A DNA stretch of 64,000 nt from Flagellimonas nanhaiensis (GCF_003382275.1 NZ_QTJX01000004.1:1-64000), one strand, 5' to 3'. Positions 48,725 to 57,532 are shown, counted from the stretch's first letter. The notes: generated by a model from the sequence alone, not told the origin. Program-made: numbers and translations.

Positions 48725-49364
48725 GGATTTTAAGGATTTTTGTCAACTGGCACTAAAAATAAAAAATCTACCACTTCCCGGGACTGATTCACATCACAAA
48801 ATGTCCCCCGAGTTGCGTATTCAATGGCTAAAATCCAACAGGGTTGAACAAATGAACCCCAAGAGAGCCGGAGTGATGGCTCTTTTTTATCCAGATTTTC
48901 AAGAGGAAACCAGGTTACTGCTCATTTTACGAAAGGCATACGAAGGGGTGCATTCCAATCAAATTGGCTTTCCCGGTGGAAAAGTTGAAGAATTTGATAA
49001 GGATTTAAAGGATACCGCTTTGAGGGAGACGCATGAGGAAGTGGGGGTGCATCCAAATGAAATTGAGGTCATCAAAGAGTTGAGTGAGATTTACATTCCA
49101 CCGAGCAACTTTATGGTGCAGCCTTATTTGGGCATTTATCACAGACCAAAGCCTTTTTTAATTCAAGAAAGTGAAGTTGAGGCATTGGTAGAAGTGTATC
49201 TACGTGATTTTTTGGATGACTCTAACCATATTGAGGAAACTCTCAGTACGTCATACGCCAAGAACATCCACGTACCTGCCTACAAATTAAATGGTTATAC
49301 GGTTTGGGGTGCCACTGCCATGATGATGAGCGAAATCAAGGAGCTTCTAAAACAAGTGCTTTAA
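48723..49364 (+). CDS. NUDIX hydrolase, CoA pyrophosphatase-like
   Basis: A 214-aa NUDIX enzyme. The diagnostic block HSNQIGFPGGKVE followed by TALRETHEEVGV matches the UPF0035/NudL branch that cleaves CoA to 3',5'-ADP and phosphopantetheine; the usual Nudix glutamate spacing is altered as in that branch. The chosen start MDFKDFCQLALKIKNLPLPG resembles family N-termini. The longer reading frame from 48507 runs across the antisense of the cyclophilin signal region and is rejected. The start codon shares bases with the divergent cyclophilin start. Confidence 0.87.
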   Translation: MDFKDFCQLALKIKNLPLPGTDSHHKMSPELRIQWLKSNRVEQMNPKRAGVMALFYPDFQEETRLLLILRKAYEGVHSNQIGFPGGKVEEFDKDLKDTALRETHEEVGVHPNEIEVIKELSEIYIPPSNFMVQPYLGIYHRPKPFLIQESEVEALVEVYLRDFLDDSNHIEETLSTSYAKNIHVPAYKLNGYTVWGATAMMMSEIKELLKQVL

Positions 49365-49375
49365 AGGCTATTTTG

Positions 49376-49383
49376 TAAATTTG
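49376..49383 (+). promoter_or_regulatory. Acyltransferase -7 promoter box
   Basis: TAAATTTG, an exact match lying over a TTG at 49381. This argues that the first usable start of the acyltransferase is ATG 49402. Confidence 0.55.
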
Positions 49384-49401
49384 CCTCTTAACCGTTACCC
49401 T

Positions 49402-50214
49402 ATGGGATTATTCAAAACGAACCCTTTTGGTCACATTTTGTTTTTGAAACGTTGGCTGATCCGTATTGCAGGTATGATTACCCACCAGCGTTATAAGGGG
49501 TTCAATACATTGGAAATAGAAGGCTCTCAGGTTATTCGAGACCTCCCTGAAACCAATGTTCTTTTTGTAAGCAATCACCAGACCTACTTTGCAGATGTTG
49601 TAGCTATGTTCCATGTGTTCAATGCCAGTTTAAAAGGCAGGGACGACAGTATCAAAAATCTTGGCTACCTCTGGAATCCTAAACTCAATATCTATTATGT
49701 AGCTGCTAAAGAGACGATGAAAAAGAGTCTGCTGACCAAGATTTTGGCCTATGCCGGCTCTATTAGTATTGAGCGTACTTGGCGTGCAGGTGGGCAGGAT
49801 GTGAACAGGCAGGTTAAGATGAGTGATATCAGTAACATAGCCAAAGCATTGAATGATGGTTGGGTAATTACGTTTCCCCAAGGTACTACTACGCCTTGGA
49901 AACCATTGCGGAAAGGTACGGCACATATCATAAAAAGATATAAACCTATTGTGGTGCCTGTTGTTATTGATGGGTTTAGGCGTTCCTTTGATAAAAAAGG
50001 ACTTCGGGTCAAGAAGAAAGGGATATTACAGTCCATGCAGGTAAAGGCTCCTCTAGAGATAGATTATGAAAATGAATCTATAGATTCCATCATAGAAAAA
50101 CTGGAGTATGCCATAGAACAACACCCATCGTTCTTAAAAGTGATTTCGCAAGATGAACTTGCCGCTTATGAAGAGGAGCATCAAAAAAGGAGATACAGTT
50201 ACCGGGGAGATTAA
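49402..50214 (+). CDS. 1-acyl-glycerol-3-phosphate acyltransferase-like
   Basis: A 270-aa membrane-associated lysophospholipid acyltransferase of the PlsC type. The usual HX4D catalytic motif is spaced as H59-x5-D65 (NHQTYFAD), and the glycerol-phosphate motif FPEGTR reads FPQGTT (F158-G161), so both canonical catalytic motifs are changed. The later block PIVVPVVIDGFRRSF is typical. The C-terminus ends in a basic tail. The stop codon overlaps the stop of the convergent gene (four bases). Confidence 0.82.
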   Translation: MGLFKTNPFGHILFLKRWLIRIAGMITHQRYKGFNTLEIEGSQVIRDLPETNVLFVSNHQTYFADVVAMFHVFNASLKGRDDSIKNLGYLWNPKLNIYYVAAKETMKKSLLTKILAYAGSISIERTWRAGGQDVNRQVKMSDISNIAKALNDGWVITFPQGTTTPWKPLRKGTAHIIKRYKPIVVPVVIDGFRRSFDKKGLRVKKKGILQSMQVKAPLEIDYENESIDSIIEKLEYAIEQHPSFLKVISQDELAAYEEEHQKRRYSYRGD

Positions 50215-50858
50215 ACCTCCAATTTTTGCAATTCTCTGAAGTTTCTTCTCAATTTTCTCGTCAGTAGTCCATAAAGGAGAAAATAAATACCACCCAAAGC
50301 CAAGGTGAACAAGACTCCAAATATGGCAAAACTGGCCATGATGATAAATTTCGCCTTTTCAATTGGTACAGAGTCCATTTTTCCAGCTAGACCAAGGGTC
50401 TCCAATACATTATCACTAAAATAAATGCCGATAATGAGCATTAAAAAAGTGAGAAGCACCATGGAAAGGGAAAAGATTACATAATGCTTGACCGTTTTTC
50501 TCGTCCGTAGAATATTGGAAGTAAGTTGTTTTGCGCTATCCAAGACTGATATTTCCTGATATCTTTTATAGAACTGGTAGATGAAATAGAAAATCACCAC
50601 ATATTGAAGAATGCTGATGACTAAAAACACGTTGGTCAAACCCAGATTTGAATAGATATCGAGGTTGTTTCTCATGGATGGAACCAGATAGAGCAAATGT
50701 GGAAGTATAAACTCAATTATGCTGATGTAAAAAATCCATTTTACTATTGAGGATGATTTCTTCCAAATCATTTTGTAAATCTGATCATAGGACAATTTAG
50801 GAAGGTGTTCTTCCTTTTTTTGCCAATCCTTTTTTAAGAGTTCCAGTTCATCCAACAT
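50211..50858 (-). CDS. Membrane protein linked to ECF sigma factor
   Basis: A 215-aa protein with a charged N-terminal helix (LDELELLKKDWQKKEE) and four TM segments (about 35-52, 70-95, 124-145, 170-195). It follows the sigma-factor gene by three bases, so it may be its anti-sigma factor, although no ZAS or other anti-sigma motif is seen. The N-terminal helix could be the sigma-binding part. I do not recognise a named family. Confidence 0.7.
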   Translation of the reverse strand: MLDELELLKKDWQKKEEHLPKLSYDQIYKMIWKKSSSIVKWIFYISIIEFILPHLLYLVPSMRNNLDIYSNLGLTNVFLVISILQYVVIFYFIYQFYKRYQEISVLDSAKQLTSNILRTRKTVKHYVIFSLSMVLLTFLMLIIGIYFSDNVLETLGLAGKMDSVPIEKAKFIIMASFAIFGVLFTLALGGIYFLLYGLLTRKLRRNFRELQKLEV

Positions 50859-50861
50859 AGT

Positions 50862-51356
50862 TTACGGATTTAGTATGGTTCTTAATTTATTTTTTACCCG
50901 GTTCATCTTCACGCGGGCATTTACTTCTGTTATACCAAGGGTTTCGGATATTTCCGAATAGTCCTTGTCCTCTAGGTACAAAAAGACCAATGCCTTGTCA
51001 ATATCACCCAGTTGTTTAACCGCATCGTACATTAATTTCAATTGTCTTTCCTGGGTATCATCATATTCGTCGGCTTTTATCTTAAAGATCAACGAATCAT
51101 AGTCTTTTGTCTTAATTCTTTTCTTGGACTTTCTATAGAGGGTTATCGCGGTGTTCAGGGCCACACGGTACATCCACGTACTGAATTTGGAATCTCCCCT
51201 GAATTTTGGATAGGCCTTCCATAGCTGGATTGTTATTTCCTGGAATAAATCGTTATGCGAATCCCTGTCATTTGTATACAGGCTACATACTTTGTGAACA
51301 ATATTCTGATTGTTCTCAAGCTCCGTCACAAAACGATGTTCCAGTTCCTTGTCCAC
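50862..51356 (-). CDS. ECF-type RNA polymerase sigma factor
   Basis: A 164-aa extracytoplasmic-function sigma factor. The region-2 segment is NDLFQEITIQLWKAYPKFRGDSKFSTWMYRVALNTA (about 40-75), and region 4 has YLEDKDYSEISETLGITEVNARVKMNRVKNKL (about 125-158), a helix-turn-helix reading the -35 element. Like other Bacteroidota ECF factors it probably responds to envelope signals. It is co-transcribed with the membrane gene at 50211. Confidence 0.9.
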   Translation of the reverse strand: MDKELEHRFVTELENNQNIVHKVCSLYTNDRDSHNDLFQEITIQLWKAYPKFRGDSKFSTWMYRVALNTAITLYRKSKKRIKTKDYDSLIFKIKADEYDDTQERQLKLMYDAVKQLGDIDKALVFLYLEDKDYSEISETLGITEVNARVKMNRVKNKLRTILNP

Positions 51357-51427
51357 TAATTGGTTGGTAGTTTACCCTATAAGTACCCAAATCATGAGTT
51401 TTGTTACACTCTTTGGATAAAATGGGA

Positions 51428-52855
51428 TTATTTGCGATAATCCAAGGCCGGAGGTCGGTCTCCTAATAATGGTATGTATTTAAAATCCTTACCACGTCTT
51501 TCTTCAAGTTCGGCTTTTGCTTTGGAAACAATCTCTGGCTTTTCAAAAAGGTCTATTGCAGTAAGTGTGATGGTTTTGGCTGCTACCATCATTCCTTTGG
51601 GGCCAATGGAAGTTCCCCCTGCTGCTACGGCCTGCCAACTATGGGCAGGAGTCCCAGGGACCCAAGTTGCAGCTGACATCCCTACGGTTGGCACTGTAAA
51701 GCTGACATCGCCAACATCTGTAGAACCATAAGCTCTGGCAATTTCTTTATATGGTTGAACACCTTTGGCTCTTTCCATATCCAAAGTTTCATATCCCATA
51801 CTCTTGGATATTTTCTCGGCAAATGCCTTTTCTTCATCGCTATAGGTGATTCCTCCAACTTTGGTCAAGTTATCATGCATAATTTTTTGAAGGGTAAGAT
51901 TGGCCAAGAGCTCATGTGTGCCGCCAATCATCTCATAGTCCATTTTGGTCCCTGTACCCAAAGCGGCTCCTTCAGCTGCTTTTACGATCCTATCAAAAAT
52001 ATCAATGACAACATCTCTGTTGTTGTGGCGGGAATAATAGTACACTTCTGCGAAGTTAGGAACCACATTTGGTGCTTTTCCGCCATCGGTGATGACATAA
52101 TGTATTCTAGCTTCTTGAGGAATATGTTCACGCATCATGTTGACCATCATGTTCATAGCTTCAACCCCATCTAATGCAGAGCGACCTCTTTCAGGGGCTC
52201 CGGCAGCATGGGCCGAGGTGCCATAAAACCTAAATTTAGCCGATTTGTTTGCCAAAGCTGCTCCAGCGCTTGCCGCATTTTGAGAGCCTGGATGCCAATG
52301 CAGGGCAACATCTACATCATTGAACACCCCTTCACGTACCATATAAACTTTTCCCGATCCCCCTTCTTCGGCCGGGCAACCATAAAATCGTATGGTTCCC
52401 TGCACTTTGTTGGACTTTAGCCAATCTTTCACCGCAATGGCGGCGGCAGTAGAGGCTGTACCAAAAAGATGGTGTCCACAGGCATGTCCCGCAGCTTTGT
52501 TGGCCGACTTTTTCTCAGGGACCGCTTGTTGCGATAAGCCTGGTAAGGCATCATACTCTCCAAGGATAGCAATTACTGGAGAACCAGATCCATATTCCGC
52601 AACAAAGGCAGTTGGAATTCCTGCTATTCCTTTCTTAATTGAAAACCCTTGGTCCGAAAGCGTTTTTTGCAATAAAGCAGAGCTTTTTTCTTCCAAGTAT
52701 CCCATCTCGGCCAATTCCCAGATTTCATGTGCAATACTGCCGTAATCCTGTGTTTTGGCATTTAGTCCTTTAAGAACGGTCTCTCTATTTTCTTGGGAAA
52801 GAATATGGGTTGTGGACAATAGGGCAACAATACTGAAAAGGAAAAATTTCTTCAT
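51428..52855 (-). CDS. M20 family amidohydrolase, AbgB-like, exported
   Basis: A 475-aa peptidase or deacylase. Signal peptide 1-21 (ends ILSQ). The metal site includes GHACGHHLFG, EYDALPGL, CPAEEGGSGK and HWHPG, with the AHAAGAPERGRSAL substrate-binding and dimer domain. This matches aminobenzoyl-glutamate hydrolase B, but the signal peptide implies action outside the cytoplasm, perhaps on N-acylated amino acids. A TATCTTTA near-consensus box lies at 52883-52890 on the minus strand. Confidence 0.87.
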   Translation of the reverse strand: MKKFFLFSIVALLSTTHILSQENRETVLKGLNAKTQDYGSIAHEIWELAEMGYLEEKSSALLQKTLSDQGFSIKKGIAGIPTAFVAEYGSGSPVIAILGEYDALPGLSQQAVPEKKSANKAAGHACGHHLFGTASTAAAIAVKDWLKSNKVQGTIRFYGCPAEEGGSGKVYMVREGVFNDVDVALHWHPGSQNAASAGAALANKSAKFRFYGTSAHAAGAPERGRSALDGVEAMNMMVNMMREHIPQEARIHYVITDGGKAPNVVPNFAEVYYYSRHNNRDVVIDIFDRIVKAAEGAALGTGTKMDYEMIGGTHELLANLTLQKIMHDNLTKVGGITYSDEEKAFAEKISKSMGYETLDMERAKGVQPYKEIARAYGSTDVGDVSFTVPTVGMSAATWVPGTPAHSWQAVAAGGTSIGPKGMMVAAKTITLTAIDLFEKPEIVSKAKAELEERRGKDFKYIPLLGDRPPALDYRK

Positions 52856-52934
52856 TTTTTGGAGTGTATTTGAGTTAGCTCCTAAAGATACTAAAAAACA
52901 CGGGCAGGGATGGTTTTGTCGATGCTGGAATGCG

Positions 52935-52942
52935 TAAATTTG
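52935..52942 (+). promoter_or_regulatory. NADH dehydrogenase -7 box
   Basis: TAAATTTG followed by CGCTC and ATG 52948. TTTG at 52915-52918 is 16 bases upstream. The box overlaps the ATG at 52930, which is therefore unlikely as a start. Confidence 0.6.
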
Positions 52943-52947
52943 CGCTC

Positions 52948-54258
52948 ATGTCAGCTATGAATATTCCGCAATCCAGTTTTCCTCGGGTCATTATTATTGG
53001 TGGTGGCTTTGGGGGCATTTCTTTAGCAAAGAAGTTAAGTAAAAAAGAAATGCAGGTAGTCCTTTTAGATAGGCATAACTATCATACATTTCAACCACTT
53101 TTGTACCAGGTCTCAACTGGAGGGTTGGAGCCTGATTCCATTGCTTACCCCATTCGTAAAGTATTGCAGGGATACCCTAATTTTTATTTTCGATTGGCTG
53201 AGGTGAACAAAATTGACACTGGAGCGCAAAAGATAGAGACAAATATTGGAGCTATTGGGTATGACTATTTGGTGGTTGCCACAGGCTCTGAAACCAATTT
53301 TTTTGGAAACCAGAATATAGAGGCCAAAAGCATGGCCATGAAGACTATTCCCCAGTCATTGAATCTCCGCAGCCTAATTCTTGAAAATTTTGAGCAGGCC
53401 CTGTTGACCGATGACCTTCATGAACGAGATGCACTTATGAATTTCGTAATTGTTGGTGGAGGACCTACTGGAGTGGAATTGGCCGGTGCCTTGGCAGAAA
53501 TCAAAAAAGGGATTCTACCCAAGGATTATCCAGATTTGGACACACGTAGGGCACAAATCAATCTTGTACAGGGAAGTGATAGAATTCTTCCCGCTATGAG
53601 TGAAGTGGCCTCTCGTAAAGCAGAACGTTTCTTGGAAGGTTTAGGCGTTAATGTCTGGAAAGATGTACGAGTTTTGGACTATGATGGAAAGCAGGTCTCC
53701 ACTGATAGCAACACCTCCTTTGAAACTGCTACTTTGATTTGGGCGGCAGGAGTGCAGGCTGTAACCATAAAAGGGTTGGATGCCAAGGAATTGCTTTGCA
53801 GGGGAAACAGATTAAAAGTCAATCGTTTTCATCAAGTTGAGGGATTTAAAGAGATTTTTGCCATTGGCGATGTTGCACAAATGGAAACAGAGTCATTTCC
53901 CCACGGACACCCCATGATGGCGCAGCCAGCTATGCAACAAGGGCGAAATCTTGGCGAAAATTTAGTGAGATTGGTAGACGGAAAACCTATGAAACCCTTC
54001 GTGTACAAGGACAAAGGAAGTATGGCAACGGTTGGGCGCAACAAGGCTGTTGTGGATTTAGAAAAGTTTAAGTTTCAAGGGGTATTTGCCTGGTTTGTAT
54101 GGATGTTTGTCCATCTATATTTTTTGATTGGATTTAGAAACCGATTGGTGGTGTTCATCAATTGGGTGTACAATTATATCAGGTTTGACCGTGAGGCGCG
54201 ATTGATCATTCGTCCCTTTAAAAACGAATATAAAACCTCCAAGTCCAGACGTATTTAG
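52948..54258 (+). CDS. ndh: Type II NADH:quinone oxidoreductase
   Basis: A single-subunit, non-proton-pumping NADH dehydrogenase feeding quinone. FAD-binding dinucleotide fold GGGFGGISLAKKL near the start, a second fold VIVGGGPTGVELAGAL for NADH (about 165-180), and a FAIGDVAQME-type flavin end motif. A C-terminal amphipathic or membrane region (FAWFVWMFVHLYFLIGFRNR) anchors it to the inner membrane. The start is set after the -7 box; ATG 52957 (MNIPQ) is an equally good choice. Confidence 0.88.
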   Translation: MSAMNIPQSSFPRVIIIGGGFGGISLAKKLSKKEMQVVLLDRHNYHTFQPLLYQVSTGGLEPDSIAYPIRKVLQGYPNFYFRLAEVNKIDTGAQKIETNIGAIGYDYLVVATGSETNFFGNQNIEAKSMAMKTIPQSLNLRSLILENFEQALLTDDLHERDALMNFVIVGGGPTGVELAGALAEIKKGILPKDYPDLDTRRAQINLVQGSDRILPAMSEVASRKAERFLEGLGVNVWKDVRVLDYDGKQVSTDSNTSFETATLIWAAGVQAVTIKGLDAKELLCRGNRLKVNRFHQVEGFKEIFAIGDVAQMETESFPHGHPMMAQPAMQQGRNLGENLVRLVDGKPMKPFVYKDKGSMATVGRNKAVVDLEKFKFQGVFAWFVWMFVHLYFLIGFRNRLVVFINWVYNYIRFDREARLIIRPFKNEYKTSKSRRI

Positions 54259-54344
54259 ACCGCTTAGGGCCAAAAACTTCCGTAAAGGTTAAACTTTAGC
54301 CAATCTTCAATCCATTTTTTGGTGAATGAGGTAACTTCATTGAG

Positions 54345-54863
54345 ATGATCAACCTCTCAAAATCTGCTGGTAGAATAACTGTGCTATTGTTGGTAGTACA
54401 ATTTGGATATGTACAATATGCCTATGGCCAGGCCTCAACAAACGAAACTCCTATTTATATTGAAGGTTTTAACTACCCAGAATTTGACTCTGCTTCCTAT
54501 TATGCTTGGTTCAGGGTTAATGCGCCAATAAGAGAGGGCGCCGAGGTCAGCGTTGGAGGTGAACACTTTAGAAGCTATTTTGCGGATCGTTTCAATATTC
54601 CCGTTCAACTAAAGCAATATATTGGGGAGAAAGCTTATTTGATTGGAGGTTATCAATGGGAGTTTGATTTGCTGAATAAAGGAAGGGGATATCCAAACCC
54701 TAAACCACTGCAAGAAGCTTTTTTTGGAGTTGGGCACGAGGTAAATCCCAATATGCTCATAGAAGCAAAAATAATTCAACCTATTGGCAAACCTGATTTT
54801 AACAAGCTTGGCTATGGAAAAGGAAAAACTCGTTTCGAATTGGGAACTAAATTGAAATTCTAA
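54345..54863 (+). CDS. Small exported protein, possible beta-barrel
   Basis: A 172-aa protein with a signal (ends YAYGQ) and many alternating aromatic and polar strands (SYYAWFRVNAPI, EVSVGGEHFRSYF, KAYLIGGYQWEF, FELGTKLKF), ending in F as outer-membrane barrels do. I do not recognise a family with confidence. It is next to ndh with an 86-base gap, and its stop is three bases before the convergent xerD stop. Confidence 0.65.
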   Translation: MINLSKSAGRITVLLLVVQFGYVQYAYGQASTNETPIYIEGFNYPEFDSASYYAWFRVNAPIREGAEVSVGGEHFRSYFADRFNIPVQLKQYIGEKAYLIGGYQWEFDLLNKGRGYPNPKPLQEAFFGVGHEVNPNMLIEAKIIQPIGKPDFNKLGYGKGKTRFELGTKLKF

Positions 54864-54866
54864 AAT

Positions 54867-55763
54867 CTATTTTCTAGGATGGAATTCTTTAAGAACCTTG
54901 GCCAGCTGAGATCGGTTGACATGCATGTAGATTTCAGTTGTGGTAATGCTTTCATGGCCCAACATTTGTTGAATGGCCCTCAAATCTGCTCCGTTTTCCA
55001 ATAGATGCGTAGCAAACGAATGTCTAAATGTATGGGGACTAATGGTTTTATGGAGCCCAATTTTCTCGGCCAACTGTTTCACAATAGTAAAAATCATTGC
55101 TCGAGTGAGTTGCTTTCCTCTTCTGTTCAGGAATAAATAGTCCTCATGCTCTTTTTGTATGTTCTGATGTACCCGCACCTCATTTTTATAAATGAAAATA
55201 TATTTTTGGTTGACATCACTTATTGGCACAAATCGCTGTTTGTTTCCTTTTCCGGTGACCTTGATGAAATCCTCATCAAAATACAGGTCTGATAGTTTAA
55301 GGTTGATCAGTTCAGATACGCGTAACCCACAACCATACAGAGTTTCCAAAATGGCCCTGTTCCGTTCCCCTTCGGATTTTGATAGGTCAATGGCCTTAAT
55401 TAATTCGTTGATTTCATCGACAGAAAGTGTATCAGGCAGTTTTCGACCTATTTTTGGGGTCTCGATCAAATCCATAGGGTTATCCTCCCTATAATCTTCA
55501 AAAACCAAATAGTTGAAAAAGCCTTTTAATCCAGAAATAATCCGTGCTTGAGATCTAGGATTGACGTTTTTTGCAATTTCATAAATGAATTGCTGAACAG
55601 CTTCTTGGTCAATAGCAATAGGAGAAACCTCAATCTTGTGTTCAGTGAGATAATCTGAAAGCTTTTGGACATCCAGGGCATAATTGGATATTGAGTTTTC
55701 CGAAAGCCCTCTCTCTATCTTAAGATAGTTTTTATAATCCAACAATGCCTGGGTCCATTTCAT
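54867..55763 (-). CDS. xerD: Tyrosine recombinase XerD
   Basis: A 298-aa site-specific recombinase for chromosome-dimer resolution at dif. It has an N-terminal SAM-like core-binding domain (1-95), then the catalytic domain with R148 (GLRVSEL), K172 (GKGNKQR), H244 and R247 (HTFRHSFATH), H270 (LGHESI) and the nucleophile Y279. This is the complete Xer set. There are no attachment repeats or cargo genes, so it is the chromosomal recombinase and not an integrase. The ATG at 55781 would add six residues; MKWTQALL is preferred. Confidence 0.92.
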   Translation of the reverse strand: MKWTQALLDYKNYLKIERGLSENSISNYALDVQKLSDYLTEHKIEVSPIAIDQEAVQQFIYEIAKNVNPRSQARIISGLKGFFNYLVFEDYREDNPMDLIETPKIGRKLPDTLSVDEINELIKAIDLSKSEGERNRAILETLYGCGLRVSELINLKLSDLYFDEDFIKVTGKGNKQRFVPISDVNQKYIFIYKNEVRVHQNIQKEHEDYLFLNRRGKQLTRAMIFTIVKQLAEKIGLHKTISPHTFRHSFATHLLENGADLRAIQQMLGHESITTTEIYMHVNRSQLAKVLKEFHPRK

Positions 55764-55959
55764 GATCAAATATAGCGACATATATTTTTGGGGTCATCTT
55801 TTATCCATTGATCAATTGATATGGCGTCTTGGTCAATTGAAACAGATAATCGTTTCGTTATTTGAATACTTTCGGCGCATCGATAAACCCCACAATTTGA
55901 AATTGACCATACTATATTTACTATAGGTCCGTTTAAGCCTTTAGTAAATTTAATCAACC

Positions 55960-56478
55960 ATGAAAAAAACTTTATTAACTATCATTACTCTATTTATTAT
56001 TGGTTCCACTGTTCATGCACAAGTTGACAGAAGCAACATTAAAGCAGGTCTTATTGCCGGTATACCAGTTGGGGATGCTGCAGATATTTCCAGTTTTAGT
56101 ATAGGATTTGATTTTGCTTATCATGTAGGGGTTTCAGAATTATTGGACCTTGGCGCTGCAACTGGCTTTATCAACTCTTTTGGTGAGACCAGAACAATTT
56201 CTGGAGGCGGAATTACTGTGGAAACCGAATTTGAGGACTTTCAATTTATTCCTTTGGCAGCTTCACTAAGAATTTATCCTACTTATCAATTTAAGTTGGG
56301 TGCTGATGCCGGTTATGCTGTGGGTGTAAATGAGGGAAATGATGGAGGATTTTACCTGAGACCGTTGATAGGCTATAATATCACCGGAAATACAGAACTG
56401 AACGTTTCTTATGTGAACATAAGTAATGATGGAGGTGATTTTTCCATTGCCATGGCAGGAATTCTGTTTTTGTTCTGA
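55960..56478 (+). CDS. Outer-membrane beta-barrel protein
   Basis: A 172-aa barrel-like protein: signal peptide (ends STVHAQ), then repeated strands (SNIKAGLIAGIPVGD, SIGFDFAYHVGV, FIPLAASLRIYPT, LNVSYVNIS) and a terminal FLF. It is of the small OmpW or opacity-porin type in overall pattern; function unknown. TAAATTTA (55945-55952), one base off consensus, precedes the start by eight bases. Confidence 0.75.
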   Translation: MKKTLLTIITLFIIGSTVHAQVDRSNIKAGLIAGIPVGDAADISSFSIGFDFAYHVGVSELLDLGAATGFINSFGETRTISGGGITVETEFEDFQFIPLAASLRIYPTYQFKLGADAGYAVGVNEGNDGGFYLRPLIGYNITGNTELNVSYVNISNDGGDFSIAMAGILFLF

Positions 56479-56584
56479 TTTGTAGAATGAAGGCGCGGCA
56501 ATTTTCAGGAAACAAGAATATTCATAACCCCAAAATCGATATAGAAATTTAAAACCATGAATATTAACTTTTAAATGCTTAGAA

Positions 56585-57046
56585 ATGAAAAAAATTCTAT
56601 TTGTTTTTGCTGCAACCTCATTATTTGTTTTAACCACACAGGCCCAAACTAGTTATAAGGCCGCTTTAGGTCTTGGAATTGATCTATATGACGATGCCAC
56701 TTTTTTTGGAGCCAGTGGAAAATACTTTTTTTCCGACCATCATGTTGGCCAGGCCGATGTAGGGTTTGAAGATAATGCCACTATATTGACTTTTTTGTAC
56801 TCCTATCATAAGCAATTTGTTCGAGCTAGGGGGTTAAGATGGTATGCTGGTATAGGTCCAAGTATTATCCTTGTGGATGATTTTGACAATATTTTTGCCC
56901 TCAGACCACACTTGGGACTCGATTTTAAAATCGATGGCGTTCCCTTTGTGCTCAATTTTGATTGGCGTCCTTCTGTTGTTCTCAGTGATGTGGGCGATAA
57001 TGAAGTAGGCGCTTTTGGTTTTGGGCTTCAATTTGCAATCAATTAG
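56585..57046 (+). CDS. Small exported barrel-like protein
   Basis: A 153-aa protein with a signal peptide (ends TTQAQ) followed by strands rich in glycine and aromatics (YKAALGLGIDLYDD, WYAGIGPSIILVDD, FGFGLQFAIN). It resembles the neighbouring 55960 protein in size and design, perhaps a related outer-membrane protein. It is followed by a strong terminator. Confidence 0.7.
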   Translation: MKKILFVFAATSLFVLTTQAQTSYKAALGLGIDLYDDATFFGASGKYFFSDHHVGQADVGFEDNATILTFLYSYHKQFVRARGLRWYAGIGPSIILVDDFDNIFALRPHLGLDFKIDGVPFVLNFDWRPSVVLSDVGDNEVGAFGFGLQFAIN

Positions 57047-57067
57047 ATTACTCAATAATCAGGATAC

Positions 57068-57098
57068 AAAGGGCGGGATATCCCGCCCTTTGCTTTTT
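57068..57098 (+). terminator. Terminator after 56585 gene
   Basis: A perfect 24-base palindrome (arms of 12, AAAGGGCGGGAT and its complement, with no extra loop bases) followed by a T-rich run from 57092. The hairpin lies directly before the aroQ promoter. Confidence 0.88.
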
Positions 57099-57102
57099 AT
57101 TG

Positions 57103-57110
57103 TATTTTTG
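57103..57110 (+). promoter_or_regulatory. aroQ -7 promoter box
   Basis: TATTTTTG five bases before the aroQ ATG (57116), so the transcript is probably leaderless. No well-spaced -33 element is seen. Confidence 0.55.
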
Positions 57111-57115
57111 ATCCC

Positions 57116-57532
57116 ATGAAGCTAATGATTATCAACGGCCCCAATTTAAACCTCTTGGGCAAACGAGAGCCAGAGGTTTATGGCAGTACTACTTTTGAGG
57201 ATTATTTTAAAGAGCTACAACAGAAATTCCCTAAAGTGGAGTTGGAGTACTTTCAATCCAATATTGAAGGTGAACTCATTGATAAAATACAGGAAACAGG
57301 CTTCAGTTATGATGGAATTGTGCTAAATGCAGCCTCATATACACATACTTCCGTAGGTATTGGCGATGCCGTAAAAGCTGTAAGCGCTCCAGTGGTTGAG
57401 GTACATATTTCCAATACCCATAAACGTGAGGACTTCAGGCATGTTTCCTACATCTCTTCAGGAGCAAAAGGGGTAATCCTTGGTTTTGGGCTTCAGAGCT
57501 ACGATTTAGCTATTCAGAGCTTCTTGATTTAG
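57116..57532 (+). CDS. aroQ: 3-dehydroquinate dehydratase, type II
   Basis: A 138-aa dodecameric enzyme of the shikimate pathway. It has INGPNLNLLGKREPEVYG at the N-terminus (including the catalytic Tyr in the EVYG segment), NAASYTHTSVGIGDA with the active-site His, and VEVHISNTHKREDFRH. Length is typical. Its last 27 bases overlap the convergent DUF3817 gene. Confidence 0.93.
   Translation: MKLMIINGPNLNLLGKREPEVYGSTTFEDYFKELQQKFPKVELEYFQSNIEGELIDKIQETGFSYDGIVLNAASYTHTSVGIGDAVKAVSAPVVEVHISNTHKREDFRHVSYISSGAKGVILGFGLQSYDLAIQSFLI

Noticed and set aside
49408..50036. Minus-strand reading frames under the acyltransferase
   Set aside because: Shadows of the plus-strand gene with unlikely composition and no motifs.
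54867..55763. Integrase of a mobile element
   Set aside because: The protein is a normal XerD with the full catalytic set, flanked by core genes with no attachment repeats, tRNA or cargo.
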